DNA of 64,000 nucleotides from Carex sylvatica (lineage: Eukaryota; Streptophyta; Magnoliopsida; Poales; Cyperaceae). A program made the translations under genes and the position numbers. The stretch covers positions 372,001-436,000 of the forward strand of contig CAXKVR010000015.1 in NCBI GenBank assembly GCA_964058845.1. Reading direction: 5' to 3'. This document shows positions 20,621 to 33,435 of the stretch, one piece after another (within the stretch, counting starts at the first letter, position 1; each line of letters begins with the position of its first letter). Under the pieces are notes generated by a model. That model made no database searches. It worked only from the letters and a program-made list of their open reading frames with translations, and was not told the origin of the DNA.

Positions 20621-21225
20621 GGTGAAATAAGGTCAGGAAGAAAATGCACAGCCTATCCGCCATAAACTTTTAGATGAGTTTCGGTAATGTATTGATGATG
20701 CTTATGGGTCTATCTCTCACAGTTTGTGGGTTTTCTCATTTTGGTATCATCACAAATTCACAATATTAGCATGGTTAAATTGAGAGAGATCCAGATTAAA
20801 AGCAAAGAAATCTAATACCATTCGTACCACATCAGATTTCACATGTTCCAATTCATTTGCAAAAATTCGTTAGGAAGTCCGTCAGGGCCAGATGCCTTGT
20901 TCCTTGCTAATCTATGAACTGCCTTTTCTATTTCGGCCTCAGTTATTGGTTGCTGCAAATTAAGTAGATTGGGGTTTGAGGGATATAACTTATGTGGTTC
21001 AAAAGCTAGAACATCATATGATTTTCCAAGAGCCTCCTGTAGGTATTGAAAAAGCGTCTCATTTATTTGTTGTAAATCTGAAATATTCTCCTCCCCATTT
21101 TCCAAGGACAGAACTGCGTTCCTCCTATGCCGAGAAGAAGCATAATCATGGAAGAAGCGAGTGTTTTTGTCCCCGTGAGCTAACCAATTGCATCTAGAAT
21201 TCTAGATCTTTGTTTCCATCTCAAT
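20621..21225 (-). pseudogene. LINE (L1-type) reverse transcriptase fragment, decayed
   Basis: The fragment shows the start of a plant LINE reverse transcriptase in several frames. NWLAHGDKNTRFFHDYA lies near 21130-21195. NKASGPDGLPNEFLQ lies near 20850-20900. The downstream region near 20640-20700 reads RPISIINTLPKLI then KFMADRL. At least three frame changes and internal stops separate these pieces. Neither end of the LINE is present. Confidence 0.85.
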
Positions 21226-21367
21226 TTCATGTTAGTAGCCTAAATTCATGTGGGAAAAGTGTACGCTTTTCTTCAATTTGATCAAAAAAAAAAAAAACTT
21301 TCATACAGTACTGAAGAGAATATAATAAACATATATATTTTTAAAAAAAAAAAAAACCAAGTTGCTG

Positions 21368-22190
21368 CTAGCCTTACTAATCAGATCGTTGATATCAATA
21401 AATGAAATTTGATGAGCATTATATTGTTGGCAACAAGCACATGGAGGTCGGATCTCAAGCCCATTTTCTTATTTGGATATTCCCAAATGCTTACTTAATT
21501 AGTGTCCCATTGACCCAAACAATAATAAGAAAATGAAAGAGAAGCCCATTTTCTTCGGTTACAGTGCGCCGTTGGAACCGTCAGGTGGGACTCACCAGCT
21601 GGCAGAATCCCAATCGCTCATATCTTCCATTACCAGTTTTGAGAGAAGTGTTGTCACCATCAGATATCTTGTCAACTTCTCAAATATCTGCTTCCAGAAA
21701 ATTTCAAGAAAACAAATAAAAAACTTTGAAATAGTTTATTGAAGTCGTTGTGGTAGGGAGTATAATCGAAGGTTTCATTCACATGTATTTTTCTTGTAAT
21801 TCAGTCAAATCCCCAATTGTTCATAGTATTCCAATCACATGAAATGAATGTGCAAGGGATCTTCCAACAATATTTTTTTTGAGTAAACAACAAGGGTCTA
21901 ACCGGATCTTCCAACAATATTGGATGTCATAAAAGAAACAATTGAATTAATTTAACAGGAAAATCACATGGGATCATGATTTTAGTTTCATTTTCTCTAA
22001 AATTTTGTGTTTTCCTTTCCGTGCGCTATAGTCCTAGTACTACAAGTCTAATATCAATTAGATCTGATCAGAAATCAAATGGTCAAATGTGCAGAAATCA
22101 GACAGACGAGAAATAATGTTCCCATGCTCGGTGGTTACATGTACCTTTTACACATGTACATCTACCTCAAACTCAAAGGCTTGTTCTCAA
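21368..22190 (-). pseudogene. Degenerate copy of zeta-domain gene exon 5 and flanks
   Basis: This segment matches about 52200-53090 of the zeta-domain gene in the same orientation, covering intron 5, exon 5 and part of intron 4. Exon 5 still reads KQIFEKLT...TTLLSKLV on the minus strand. About 80 bp including the Walker A codons is deleted, and the frame ends early. A 30-nt insertion at 21874-21903 is flanked by a 17-bp duplication. It cannot encode a functional protein. Confidence 0.85.
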
Positions 22191-23508
22191 AAAATTATTT
22201 CGTTAAGAATTTGATAAGTCTTAATATACTAACTACGTTTAATTAAGAAATTTAAATCATAATAGTCATAAATTAGTTTAATATATCAAAGTGATCATTT
22301 TTAACTGTACATTTATAATATAATGATTATATTCATCACTTGTGTTATGTTATGTATTCACTATATTAAACATTTTAATTAAAACATCCAATACAATCCG
22401 AATTTGATTTAAAATCTGCTATGATAATGGATATGGATCCGCATTTGAATCCTTCTTATTGAAAATGAATCATATATATATTTTGTAAAATCTTAATGGA
22501 TTCACATTTGAATTATATATAATCTGATCCAAATCTGATCCATGGAAGCTATATTTTGTCTTTGTTATGTGGCTTTGTTCGCTGAATTTCATTCTAATTT
22601 TTTCTTATCTGGCTTGAACACAAAGTTAAATTTAAAACAAGAAAAAAGAAAGAAATTAACCTAAAGGACAGTAAGAACCCAAATAGTGATGTAAGTTTTA
22701 TTGAGGCCATGACATGGCATAGATAGAGTGATGTAATTTTTATTGTAAATAACTTTTCTATTATTTATAAAAGTTAACCAACCTGCAAAATAATAAAAAT
22801 AAAAATAAAATAGAAAAACCAAGTAGTTTGGAATATAACCCAAAATCCAAATCACAACCAAATTGAAGTAAGAACCCAAATCATTGGGGTCCATATAAGT
22901 ACAATTTATAAGTATTTTGACAGTTCAACACATGTTAGAAGTGCTGTGATAAGGAAACTTGAAGCACCTCCATAGTTTTTCTTTTCCATTTTTTAATGTC
23001 ATTTGAACATGAATTCAATCTTGAACTTAATTATCGAACAGAACTTCTAATTCTGCACAATTTGAGGTCATAAATTTGCAAAATTGATTTCGTTTACATT
23101 TCTTATTTTGACTGATTTCCTTCCCTGTTTTGCGTACTCAAGGAAATTTGTTCATTACTAATTATTGGTTGTCTATGATTGAATTTTCAATATAATTAAC
23201 CTTGGACATTTTGTCACATATTCATTCTCCTCAGGGAAAACTCTGGTTGTGAGAAATTACATATGCAATTATAAGCTGTCATTACAAAAGAAAAATAGTG
23301 AGAAAGTTATCCTTTCCAATTCCACAATAATAAATAAGGATTCTATAATAAACGAGCCAGTCAAAATACGAATAAGCTGCACAAGAGCTAAAAATTCACA
23401 AACTACGTAAAAGCTCACAAGCCAATTATTCTCCATATACTACAGCAAAAAAAAGACGTCAGAAAACAGAGGAACCTAATCGCCCCCAAAAAATAAAAAA
23501 AAAAAAAA

Positions 23509-23539
<31 letters not shown>

Positions 23540-23660
23540 TTAACATAAAAAGGAAAACAAAAAGGAAAAAAAAAAGGTAGGGAATAGAAAGAAAAAAATG
23601 ATAAAAAGGTAGCTAAACATGAATTAGTAATCTTAATGCTACTAAATTGAACTTTTATAT
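22191..23660. other. AT-rich intergenic DNA 3' of the ABCA7-like gene
   Basis: No coding homology was seen. An (AAT)n microsatellite lies at about 23513-23541 inside an A-rich stretch (23490-23600). The polyadenylation region of the ABCA7-like gene should lie just left of 23661. Confidence 0.5.
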
Positions 23661-26600
23661 TTACGAAAGCACGTTAAATGCCTGTGCCCCCTTGGCGACT
23701 TTTATAAAGACGTCTTCTAGAGTTGTGTCGGCCAAACCCCATGCGTAAATTGTAAACCGGCTCTTGGCTTTTTCCACTTCCTGGAAAATATCTGAAATTC
23801 TCACCTCCTGTTTTGGTATTTCAAACTTTTGTGTACCAGATATGTGGTAGATCTTGTTTGCATTTGGGGAGAGGCACCGCACTAGGGTTTCTACTTCTTG
23901 TTCGTTCTCTGCTGAGGTAGTCACAGTGAACACATATGACCCTCCATACCTTGCCTTCAACTGCCATTATATTATCCAAGTCAAATTTGTCATGTATTAT
24001 TATCTACATTTCAGACACATGTAGAGTATGTAAATAATTGTGTTTACTAATACAAGAAAACACACATACAGAAGTAAAAGATCAGAAAGTACCTCCCTCG
24101 GGTTGCCCAAACACTGGAAGCTTCCATCCACAAAAATACCAAGCCGGTCACATAAGACCTCGGCCTCCTCCATTGAATGTGCTGAAACAAAACAATTTGG
24201 AAGTCATTGGCTGTAGTTACGATTGTTATAAAAAGTTAATTTATGACAGGAGAAACTAGTACTACTTGTAAGAATAATAGCACGGTCTTTCTTGGCACGC
24301 TTGATGACATTCCACAAATTGTTTCTTGAAGCCGGGTCCAATCCCGTACTAGGTTCATCCATGTAAACAACCTAAAAAGGTAAAAGAAAGAAATGATTGT
24401 CAGCTTGCTACTTAAATAGTAAATTATGCTACTAAACCCAAATAAAATCAGCCAGTGAATCTGAATTGGAGTAGTGATACAGTATCGCGCACCTTGGGAT
24501 TTCCAATGAGTGAAATCGCAACACTGAGCCTTCTTTTCATGCCACCGCTATACGTCTTCACTTGTTTGTCCCCAAACCCACCATAGAATAAATTGACACT
24601 CTTCAGTGATTCTTCGACCTCCTTGTTTTTTTTTAAAGTTGTTTCTAATTAGTGTATTCGAGAATTAAGGACACTCAACAAAAAAAAAATTGCATGCAAC
24701 AGCGTTATGTGTAATGTACCAGCATTAGAGCATCACCCTTAAGATTCTTGAGCCGGCCATAAAATAACAAATGTTCTCGTCCAGTCAAAGTTTCCCATAA
24801 CAAACTACATTTTTTAGTGAATACAAAAGAAAGAAAATCATTAAATTTTCTGTCAACAATTTTAATTATAAGAATGACCCATTTTCTATCATTTTTATCA
24901 AAGATAATATGGAAAATAAGTAAGATAAGCAAAGCATACTCATGCTGGGGGCAGACACCCATGTTAGCATAGATGCCATCCATGTCAGTCCTTATGTCAA
25001 TTCCTTGTACATACCCTGTGCCTGATGTTGGTTTAATCAACCCTATCATCTGTTCACACAAAAAAAAGGTCCCCCCTTTTATTATCTAAATATAATTTTT
25101 CCATTATATGCACATACATGCACATTATATTTATAATATATCCTGATATTGCACAATTAACAATTCAGTTAGATCCACTGTCAAACTGTTTCAAAAAAAA
25201 AAAAAAAAAAAACAATTTAGTTAGAGGTCGAGAACTTGATCACTGAAACTGGAGACTACTCGCAGCATTGAGGTTCTGGATGTAATTCATCTTCCATTGG
25301 AGGATAAAAGTACGAACCATATGGAGCAAGCATGTCTTGCCAATGGAAGATGAATTACATCCAGAACCAACTGGAGATGCATTACAATGGAAGTAAAAGT
25401 ACGAACCAACTGGAGACTACTCGCAGCATTGGGGTTCTGGATGTAATTCATCTTCGACATTGAAAAAGAGAAGTACGAACCATATGGAGGAAGGATGTCT
25501 TGCCAGCTCCATTGGGGCCGAGCATACCAAAACATTCACCCACTGGCAGAGCGAGAGAGAGGCCCTCCACTGCCAGCTTGTCAGGGTTGCCATCCTGTCC
25601 AGGGTACACCTTTCTTAGATTGTCAGATATAACCGCATAGTTGCTTCTGTTTTCTTCTATCACCAGCTTCTCTACCAACTCCCTCTGAAATTGGGATCAT
25701 TATAATTTAATCATATTTATTCCATAATTCCATTGATTCAACTACTTTTCCAAATATCCTCATTCCTAGAGAGCTTCCTATTACTATAAACCGACTACTA
25801 TTGTAGTCAAAACAAAAACAAAAAATGAAAGAGGAGACATCAAACATACCTCTTTAGTGACGTCAGGCTTGTTGTGGACATCAATGGCGACTTTGGCAGA
25901 GCCCTGGCGGTTGAAGCTAGCCGTCATCTGAAGCGATGACGACCTGCTCATCTTCTTCTTCTTCAAAAAGTTTAAGAAAAAAAGGGGATCTTTGCAGATG
26001 CTGCCTCCGAAGGATGGCACCTGGTTGAGGTAGAATGCCAGAGGAAGCAACACCATCCACTCCAGCACCATAATGATTATCACATTTCTCATGCCGTTCT
26101 CTGAGCTGCTCAGATCCCCCCACCTCATTCCTTTTCTGCCCCGGGCACTTCCGCTGGATGCATACTGCCCAAACTCATACAAGCCCCGAAACAGAGAGAA
26201 GCCTGGTACCAGCTCCATCACTATGATCCAACCCCCTGTGTAGAAAATTTTGATTTTCAAATTTGAAAGGAAAAAAAATGTATTTTGACAAATCAATCAA
26301 TCTCCTACTGTCTTGATAATTGTTCTTCATAAATGATCTCACTTGGAAAAGATGGATTTTCCACAAAAAACCCCAAGAGATATGCGCCGAGTAAGCCAGA
26401 TCCAAACACATAAATGTAGCCAATCACTGCACCACACAATTCAAAAGAGTAACATATTACAATTTTTTTTTTCATTGAGAGATAATTAGGATGTTCTAAT
26501 TAGGCTCCCTCAGTTTGCATTTATAATAAAAAACATTCTTAGTCTGACCTGTAGCAGTCTTGACTGTTGAAAAGAAAGAAGCCACAAGAAAAGCAAAGGC

Positions 26601-29600
26601 AATCTGAAGGTTGATGGAAATGAAATAGAACACCACTTGTATGCTGTAGTCATTCAATCTGAAAAAGTTCAATCCTGAAGGAAACCAGAGATTACTCAAC
26701 ATAAATGTTTCAAATTCTTATCAATAGTACATGTGTGTGTGTGTGTGCATATATATGCATGACAAGGCTGATATGAAAATGAATCAAATCTAATTGCTAC
26801 CTATCAGTGAGCCAAATATCACAAAGCAAATCATGTAGGCTGCTGAGAGCAATAAAAAGTACAAATAAGAAATCAACCAATAGGGGCCATCAGTTAATCC
26901 ATGCATCTTCATCATTATCTTCAATTTATGTTCCTTCTCATACAATAAGTAAGTGAGTATAACCTATAATACATGATAAGTATGAAGTGTTAGTAAGAAA
27001 TTACAAGATTACAAATTTGTGTAATTTATGAATAGTTTTGTTACTAACCGGTAAAAGTAGCTGAACTATCCAAGTGAAGAACAAAGGACCCAGAATAGAA
27101 GAGAGATCAAACCGGGTTATTGTTGCAATTTTCGGTGTCTCTTTCACAAATTCAAATTCCATGGTCAATCCAGCTCCATTAAGAAACTTGAGAAATGCCT
27201 TTGATGCCTATTATATATATGCGGCTAGCAAAAATTATTATTTCATTCTATTTTCTTTTAAAACAAAAGGAAAAAAAATAAAATAAATTTGAACCGGACA
27301 TACTGGTCCTTATTCAAGTACCACTATAGTTGATGGTCAAACACATACATTTGATGATTTGAATGCATTATTTTTTCCTTGCATTATAGAGATTAATTAT
27401 GGCCTTTTTAAAAGCCTTGATTAAACAAAAACACAAATGGGGATGTGGAGGATTATGTGTACGTACCGCATTCAAAGAGCGCGGCACCCTCTGGATAGCA
27501 TTATTGACATATCCTCTATTATTATTGTAGGTTGAGTTGTACCATATATCTAAGTTGAAGCCCTTCTCATTTGTATCTAGAAAGTCATAAGCTGTCAATG
27601 CAAGATTGAAAATGTCATTTAAGCTTTAAAGAGATCACGCAAATATACTCCGTCAAAAACATAAAGTAAGGTGAGAGCAGTACCAGTGAGAAACTCGTTC
27701 AATTTTCTCTCTGTATTGCTCTGCCAGTAACCCCTAAATAGCTCATCATCTATCATCGATGATGCATTGCGCCATAGCGGCAATACCTGAACACATACTA
27801 CATCTGTACGTTTTTCAGACGAGGCAATCTAATTTATTTAAATCAAAATAGATGAAATAAAGGTTATAACAAAAGAGTTGAGTAAAATCAGACCTATAGT
27901 AAAGGATACCCCTTGGTAATTGATTGTAGCTTTGGTTGAAGAATTAGAGAGGCAGGATGATTGAATGTAATAGAGAGGCCTGTCTGAAATAAATGCTGGC
28001 TCAATGTACTGAGTGTATTTAGTGTCCGTGTCCGAGCCCTGAAAAAGAAAAAAAAAATGCAACTAACAATTGAGAAATTTCGTTTTATATAAACATTAAA
28101 TTAAAAGCAGCTCATGTTGAGATTGTTAAATGAAAACTCACGGGTACAACTTGAGAGAACAGAGTAATATAATCAGAAAAGTTGGGAGAAGAACTACCCA
28201 TCACTGGAAATAGACTCCCTGCAAGAGCTGCCATCCAACCAACAATAAAGAAATTAATCACTTACATCATATAATAAAATTACAAAAGGGAAAAAATTAA
28301 CAAAAAAAAAAAAAAAGGACAATGTAAAGCTAGGAAAACATACTTTCTGCAACAGTCTGGTTTTGACCGGTGAAGAGCACAGTGGCAGGACAAGAGCTGG
28401 AGAGCCGGCATGATGAGTCTGGAAAATCAGAGAAAGGAAGATACAATTCGCGGGCCGCACGGTACTCGGGCCGGGGCACCTGCATCAGGGCAGGCCACTT
28501 GTACGGATTGGCTATGGCACAGTTGCCGACCTGGTCCAGAGTTGAGTACTGGGGCCCACACACCTTCTGGCACGTGCCAGTACCGTCTACCGGGATGCAC
28601 GTGCAGCCACACTGGTACTGGGGCTTGTTGAGCTCATTGTCAATCACAGTTTGCATGATTATCAAAATGACACATATTATGATTGGATATGCGACAATGC
28701 ACATGTTCGTCCTTATGTTCCTCTTCTGTTCATCACCAAATTAGTTTATCAGTGTATAGTTATTTTTCATCACTAAGAGAATTTAACTAATCACAGGGAG
28801 TCAGGGATAACTTAATTAATTATTGTATAATAACCAGAACCTTTTTGCTTGTGAGAGTGCAAAAGTGAATATGTTGAATATTATTGCTTCTTGCGTTGGT
28901 TAGTAAAAACTAAATTGAGAAAGCAGTCACTCTTCTAGAAATAACACCAAATTGGAGCGAATTAAAGATGAAGACAGCTTTGACATTTTGTTTCGATCCA
29001 TTATATGGATCAGTTATCTTTAGATCATGTGTTGGAGGCGTAGTCTTAGTTGCATTTTCATTATCAGTTTTTTGGTGGATTGTTAAGAAAAAAGCATATG
29101 TTTTTTGCTCCAATTTGGTGTTTGCATGGACAATTAAACTAGGGCTATCTCCGTATTAGGCACTATTATAAATTAACTCTTCAGTTTCTTATATGAAACG
29201 GGTTATATTGCCTTTTATCAAAAAAAAAAAAAAAATAACAGAAAATAAAATGGGTTATTTCAAAGCAGTAGATAGATATTGTCATTCTTTTATTCACCGT
29301 TCAAAATATTGTACCATTAGCAAAATTGATATGAATTAGGACACAAAAAAATAGAATAATATATAAATATTTCTTGATTATATTTAAATGGAGCAAAGCT
29401 TCTGCTTTTACATAGAATGATAGAACTCCGCTCTTGAAATGAAACTGAAATATATAATGGGGACTAGTGGAGAGAGAAGCTAAGAGACCTGAAAGGTGAT
29501 ATTCTTTCTGAGAAGAGCATTAGCCTGAGTTGAGAAGCTTGCCACGCCTCTTTCAACATCATCACCTCCGGCACCAGAGGCCAGAAGCCACAGTGCTGAC

Positions 29601-29641
29601 GGTGATGGCCATGATGCTGGTACTGTTGCTGATACCTCCAT
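23661..29641 (-). CDS. ABCA7: ABC transporter A family half-transporter, ABCA7-like, 18 exons
   Basis: Exons (minus): 29489-29641, 28344-28725, 28142-28218, 27910-28038, 27684-27786, 27467-27591, 27049-27207, 26801-26963, 26549-26674, 26343-26426, 25850-26235, 25481-25684, 24940-25049, 24720-24804, 24493-24621, 24266-24371, 24093-24181, 23661-23960. All junctions are GT-AG and phases close to 2910 nt (969 aa). The N-terminal half has a first membrane helix (residues 60-85) and a cluster in exons 7-11. The single nucleotide-binding domain has Walker [10 protein letters not shown] (685-693), Q-loop CPQHD across exons 13/14, signature YSGGM (786-790), Walker B VVYMDEP (806-812) and the H-loop in TTHSMEE. 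One membrane unit plus one ATPase is the plant ATH (half-size ABCA) layout, probably acting as a dimer in lipid transport. The alternative is another member of the ABCA3-12 group. Confidence 0.93.
25255..25481. repeat. Scrambled direct and inverted duplication beside the exon 12 donor of the ABCA7-like gene
   Basis: Two perfect 29-bp inverted arms (25272-25300 and 25340-25368) enclose a 39-nt loop. The first arm is repeated directly at 25433-25455. The segment AAGTACGAACCATATGGAG, which spans the real exon 12 splice donor (about 25471-25489), is also copied at about 25309-25326 and, without CATATG, near 25398-25410. The copies lie in intron 12, so a decoy donor region sits about 165 nt inside the intron. 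Confidence 0.9.
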
Positions 29642-29816
29642 CACAAATCTCTCTCTTTCTTTCAATTGCTATGATTACTATGATTATACAATCATTCAAA
29701 TTTCAAAGCTTGACTGATTTGAAATTTTGTAACTTGGAGATGTAGACGAGAAGAAAAAATGAGAGAGAGAAAGAAAGATAACTGAGTATTAGCACGTCTT
29801 CAATTCCATATTATTT

Positions 29817-29828
29817 ATATTTTATATA
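29817..29828 (-). promoter_or_regulatory. Candidate TATA box of the ABCA7-like gene
   Basis: The minus strand reads CTATATAAAATA about 180 bp upstream of the ATG at 29641. The leader between is GA-rich. This is a sequence match only; no start site is known. Confidence 0.5.
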
Positions 29829-30459
29829 GTTCGTTATTCCTGACTCCACCCCTTCTCCTCCTCCTTCCCTTTTGTTTCCGTAAATTCAGTCTGAAAAGAC
29901 CAAATTAAAATTTTGAAAAGGAAGTACTAGATAGTAGTATAGTACCTAGATAAACAGAACTCTTTTGTTACTGGAGTGAGGTTATGGACTTATGGTACCG
30001 TGAATAGCGCACTTTGATTCATAGTATTGATTTATACTTCATACTCAAAAGTCCAAACAGTTAATTTTAACTGCTCTTCACAACTTTCATATGAAAATGT
30101 GATTTGAGGCCAAATTTTAAACTTTTTCTTAGGATCGGTTATTATTTGTTTAAATGCAAAATCACTTCATGTATAAAGATTATGGACAGTTTAAAAGCGG
30201 AACAAAAACAAATATTATTGGTGAATGGATATCGGTTGAGACTAAATTATTTTTCAAGGGGGACTTGATTGTAAATAAAACTATTATAGTGTCATTGAGT
30301 CACAATATGTGGTCAAAGTTCGAATTTATTGCTTCTCTCTCCTTATTACTTTAAAAATTAAAGCACGCCTTCCATACTTAAGATTATTAACTAAAATTTG
30401 ACAAATTACCCACTAGCTAGCTAAGCAACCAATTAACAAGCCATACTTTAAATAATGAA

Positions 30460-30462
<3 letters not shown>
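29829..30462. other. Upstream region of the ABCA7-like gene
   Basis: AT-rich DNA with no gene or repeat that I recognise. It should contain distal promoter sequence. Confidence 0.4.
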
Positions 30463-30504
<42 letters not shown>

Positions 30505-30919
30505 TAGGCTAATATACAATCGATTGTTCCTAGCCTCCCGTGCAACCAAGTCGTTTTCCAATTTTTAAAGTCCAAATGATCGATCCAAACCGTTAGATGT
30601 CATCTCCATATTAAAATCTGCTAGGATACTAAATTTTATTTTTTTGGAATTTTTTACTATTTATTAAGCCACTTTGAAAATTGCTGATCCAACGGTGGTT
30701 TACCAAACAGTAAAAATCAGAAGCTACCGTTGGATCAGCGATTTTCAAAGTGGCTTAATAAATAGTAAAAAAATTTCAAAAAATATAAAATTTGGTCTCC
30801 TAGCAGATTTTAATATGGAGATGACATCTAACGGTTTGGATCGATCATTTGGACTTCAAAAATCGGAAAACGACTTGGTTGCACGGAAGGCTAGGAACAA
30901 TCGATTGTATATTAGCCTA

Positions 30920-30953
<34 letters not shown>
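30463..30953. mobile_element. Long fold-back element with microsatellite ends
   Basis: An almost complete hairpin has arms of about 200 bp. The left arm begins GGCTAATATACAATCGATTG (30506-30525) and the right arm ends with its reverse complement near 30919. The outer ends are (AT)n(AG)n on the left and (CT)n(AT)n on the right, which are also complementary. The core holds AACCGTTAGATG motifs shared with the next element. No coding capacity. Confidence 0.85.
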
Positions 30954-31343
30954 GAGGAGGGATCAAGTTACAATATTTTTTGAGTTACAACAAGTTACAA
31001 CAAGCATTTTCTACATTTTCAAAGTCCAAATAGTCGATCCAAACCGTTAGATGTGATCTCTACAATAAAATGTGCTTGGAGATTAAATTTTACATTTTTT
31101 TAAATTTGTTTACCATTTATTAAGATGGGTACAAAAACTAATCAAATTCAGACCATTGAATTTTATACCCATCTTAATAAATAGTAAAAAAATTCCAAAA
31201 AATATAAAATTTAGTCTCCAAGCATATTTTATTGTGGAGATCACATCTAACGGTTTGGATTGATGATTTGGACTTTAAAAATATAAAAAATATTTGTTGT
31301 AACTTGTTGTAACTCAAAAAATATTGTAACTTGATCCCTCCTC
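30954..31343. mobile_element. Second fold-back MITE adjacent to the first
   Basis: It starts GAGGAGGGATCAAGTTACAA and ends with the reverse complement TTGTAACTTGATCCCTCCTC. The arms run most of its 390 bp. The flanks are both ATATATATA, compatible with a 9-bp target duplication in a simple repeat. It shares the inner motif CCAAACCGTTAGATGTGATC with its neighbour. Confidence 0.85.
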
Positions 31344-31379
<36 letters not shown>

Positions 31380-31692
31380 CAAGGAGCGCAAAGCTAGAAG
31401 GATAATAAATTATGAGTCAAGCGGTCAAAATTAAAAGATCAATAAATTAATTTTAATGCACTCATTTTTTTAATTTTTTAAGCACTTGACTCTATGCAAA
31501 ACTAATTTCAAAATTAATTTTTTTTACAGGTAGACGCATCACTCGTAAGGTAGGCGGATTTCAATGGTTTAAATTCGTCGTATGAAACCGATTCAATAGA
31601 TTTTAAACTTGAGTTCACCAAAAAACTTGGTGAACTTAAGAACACCCTAGTTTTTCTTGGTGAACTTAAGAACACCCTAGTTCTACTCATCT
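31380..31692. mobile_element. Truncated MULE-type MITE
   Basis: It matches the right part of the complete family copies at 39440-39831 and 60155-60567 and ends ACCCTAGTTCTACTC near 31687. The left end is missing. A 30-bp piece (CTTGGTGAACTTAAGAACAC) is tandemly doubled at 31627-31681. Confidence 0.7.
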
Positions 31693-31831
31693 ATTATTAC
31701 ACAATTCATTTTTTTTTTTTTTTTAATTGTATCCCACTCGTGGGTTTAAAACTAAGCCCTCGAATTACATAGATTATAGGTGGGATAGCTCAGAGAACAG
31801 ACATGCATTCCTATATATATAGAGAGAGAGA

Positions 31832-32243
31832 GAGTAGAACTAGGGTGTTCTTAAGTTCACTAAGTCTCTTAGTGAACCCAAGTCTAAAATTCATCGAAAT
31901 GATTTCATACGATGAATCTAAATCGTTGAAATCCATTTACCTTACGATAGATACGTCTATATGTAAAAATTTATAATTTTGAAATTAGTTTTGCATAGAA
32001 TCAATTGGTCAAAAAATATTTAAAAAATAAATGCATTAAAATTAATTTATGAACCTTCTAATTTGACCGCTTGACTTTATACTAAATTAATTTGAATGTT
32101 TAAAAATTTTATATGTAGACACATTATTCATAAGGTAGGCGAGTTTCAACGGTTCGAATTCGTCATTTGAAGCCGATTCGATGGATTTTAGACTTGAGTT
32201 CACCAAGAGGCTTGATGAACTTAAAAACACCCTAGTTCCACTC
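31832..32243. mobile_element. MULE-type MITE, same family
   Basis: It begins GAGTAGAACTAGGGTGTTC and ends ACCCTAGTTCCACTC, about 412 bp with inverted termini. The flanks do not match, so the target duplication is lost. Its right end is part of the tandem duplication that starts at 32190. Confidence 0.8.
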
Positions 32244-33311
32244 ATAATAGATTGGTAAATATTAATTATTCCGTAAGGTACTTAAAATGCAAATGATAAG
32301 GTCTAGCAAGACACAATTTAGGGTCGGCCAATAAATTTATTGTTCGGTTCAATCTAACCGATTCAAAATCCATTCGTTATTAACTCTTTCTTTTTTCATT
32401 TGTTATATTTTTTCAATTCAATGTTTGATCACTTTCTATTCAAAATGAGCTCAATTTAAAAGCCATTAAATTGAATTTTAATAATATTGGAGTAGAACTA
32501 GGGTCAGTACACATAAAAAACGGTTAATTTTGCCATCCCTCAGAAACATTATAACATAACAGAAAATGAATCATTCGCAGAAAATGATAAATTAACACCC
32601 ACACAAAATATAAAAATTGAATTTATATATATACTGATGATTATATATAAATTACTAATTAAGGTACTTAATATAATTAGCTTAGAAATTCCCCCCAATA
32701 AAAGAATTACACCACTTGAGACGTATTTCATGAAATTTGTCATGTGAATATGACTTTCTCGGTAAACAACACTATGAATTAAGATTTAGTAGTTAATTTT
32801 TAACCAAGTTATATTAGTAAAACTTAATCATGTTTAATTATGAAATACATACCTTCGGAAATTGGTCAGGTTTGTAGTGTTAGGTCATGCCATGCATGTT
32901 CTTCATGACGTAAAATTAACACATCTCCGGCATCCGAATATACATTTTGTTTGGTAAAAAATATAGCAAGATTGTTAAATAAAATATTAATTCATCAAAA
33001 TTCACGCTATCAAAAATTAATCTAAAAATAATGGAGAGGGCACTGAAATGTTCCGGGGTTAGGAAGGAAAAAAACTCGACGTGCTATGCACATGGACCCA
33101 TAAACAAATGTATATACAAGCTCAACCTTAGATAATTTATAAGTTTCATTGAAAGATATTGAGAATTGAACGGGGCCAAACAAAGCTGACAAGATGATAA
33201 AGTGTAGAATTAGAATTTTCTTCCTTCTATATCAAAGAATTAGGAAATTAATATAGCTGATTTGAACAGATACGCCTACCGCTTGAATTTAAAAAGGGTT
33301 CGGACCGGAGC
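32190..33311. repeat. Direct duplication, copy 1
   Basis: This non-coding segment of about 1.1 kb is repeated at 34410-35698 at high identity. Both copies start inside a MITE (GACTTGAGTTCACCAAGAGG) and end GGGTTCGGACCGGAGC. It contains no gene that I recognise. Confidence 0.9.
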
Positions 33312-33435
33312 AATTATAAGAGACCTACACGGATTATTACAATAAACAACTGTGTACAAACACTTGCCAATATTGCTCTCAAAACAACTAAGTTATACAG
33401 ATTATTACATAAACAGCCGTGTACGATTACTCTTT

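Noticed and set aside
28330..28744. Plus-strand open frames over ABCA7-like exon 2
   Set aside because: They are shadows of the conserved minus-strand exon, which has membrane-helix and Cys patterns of the family.
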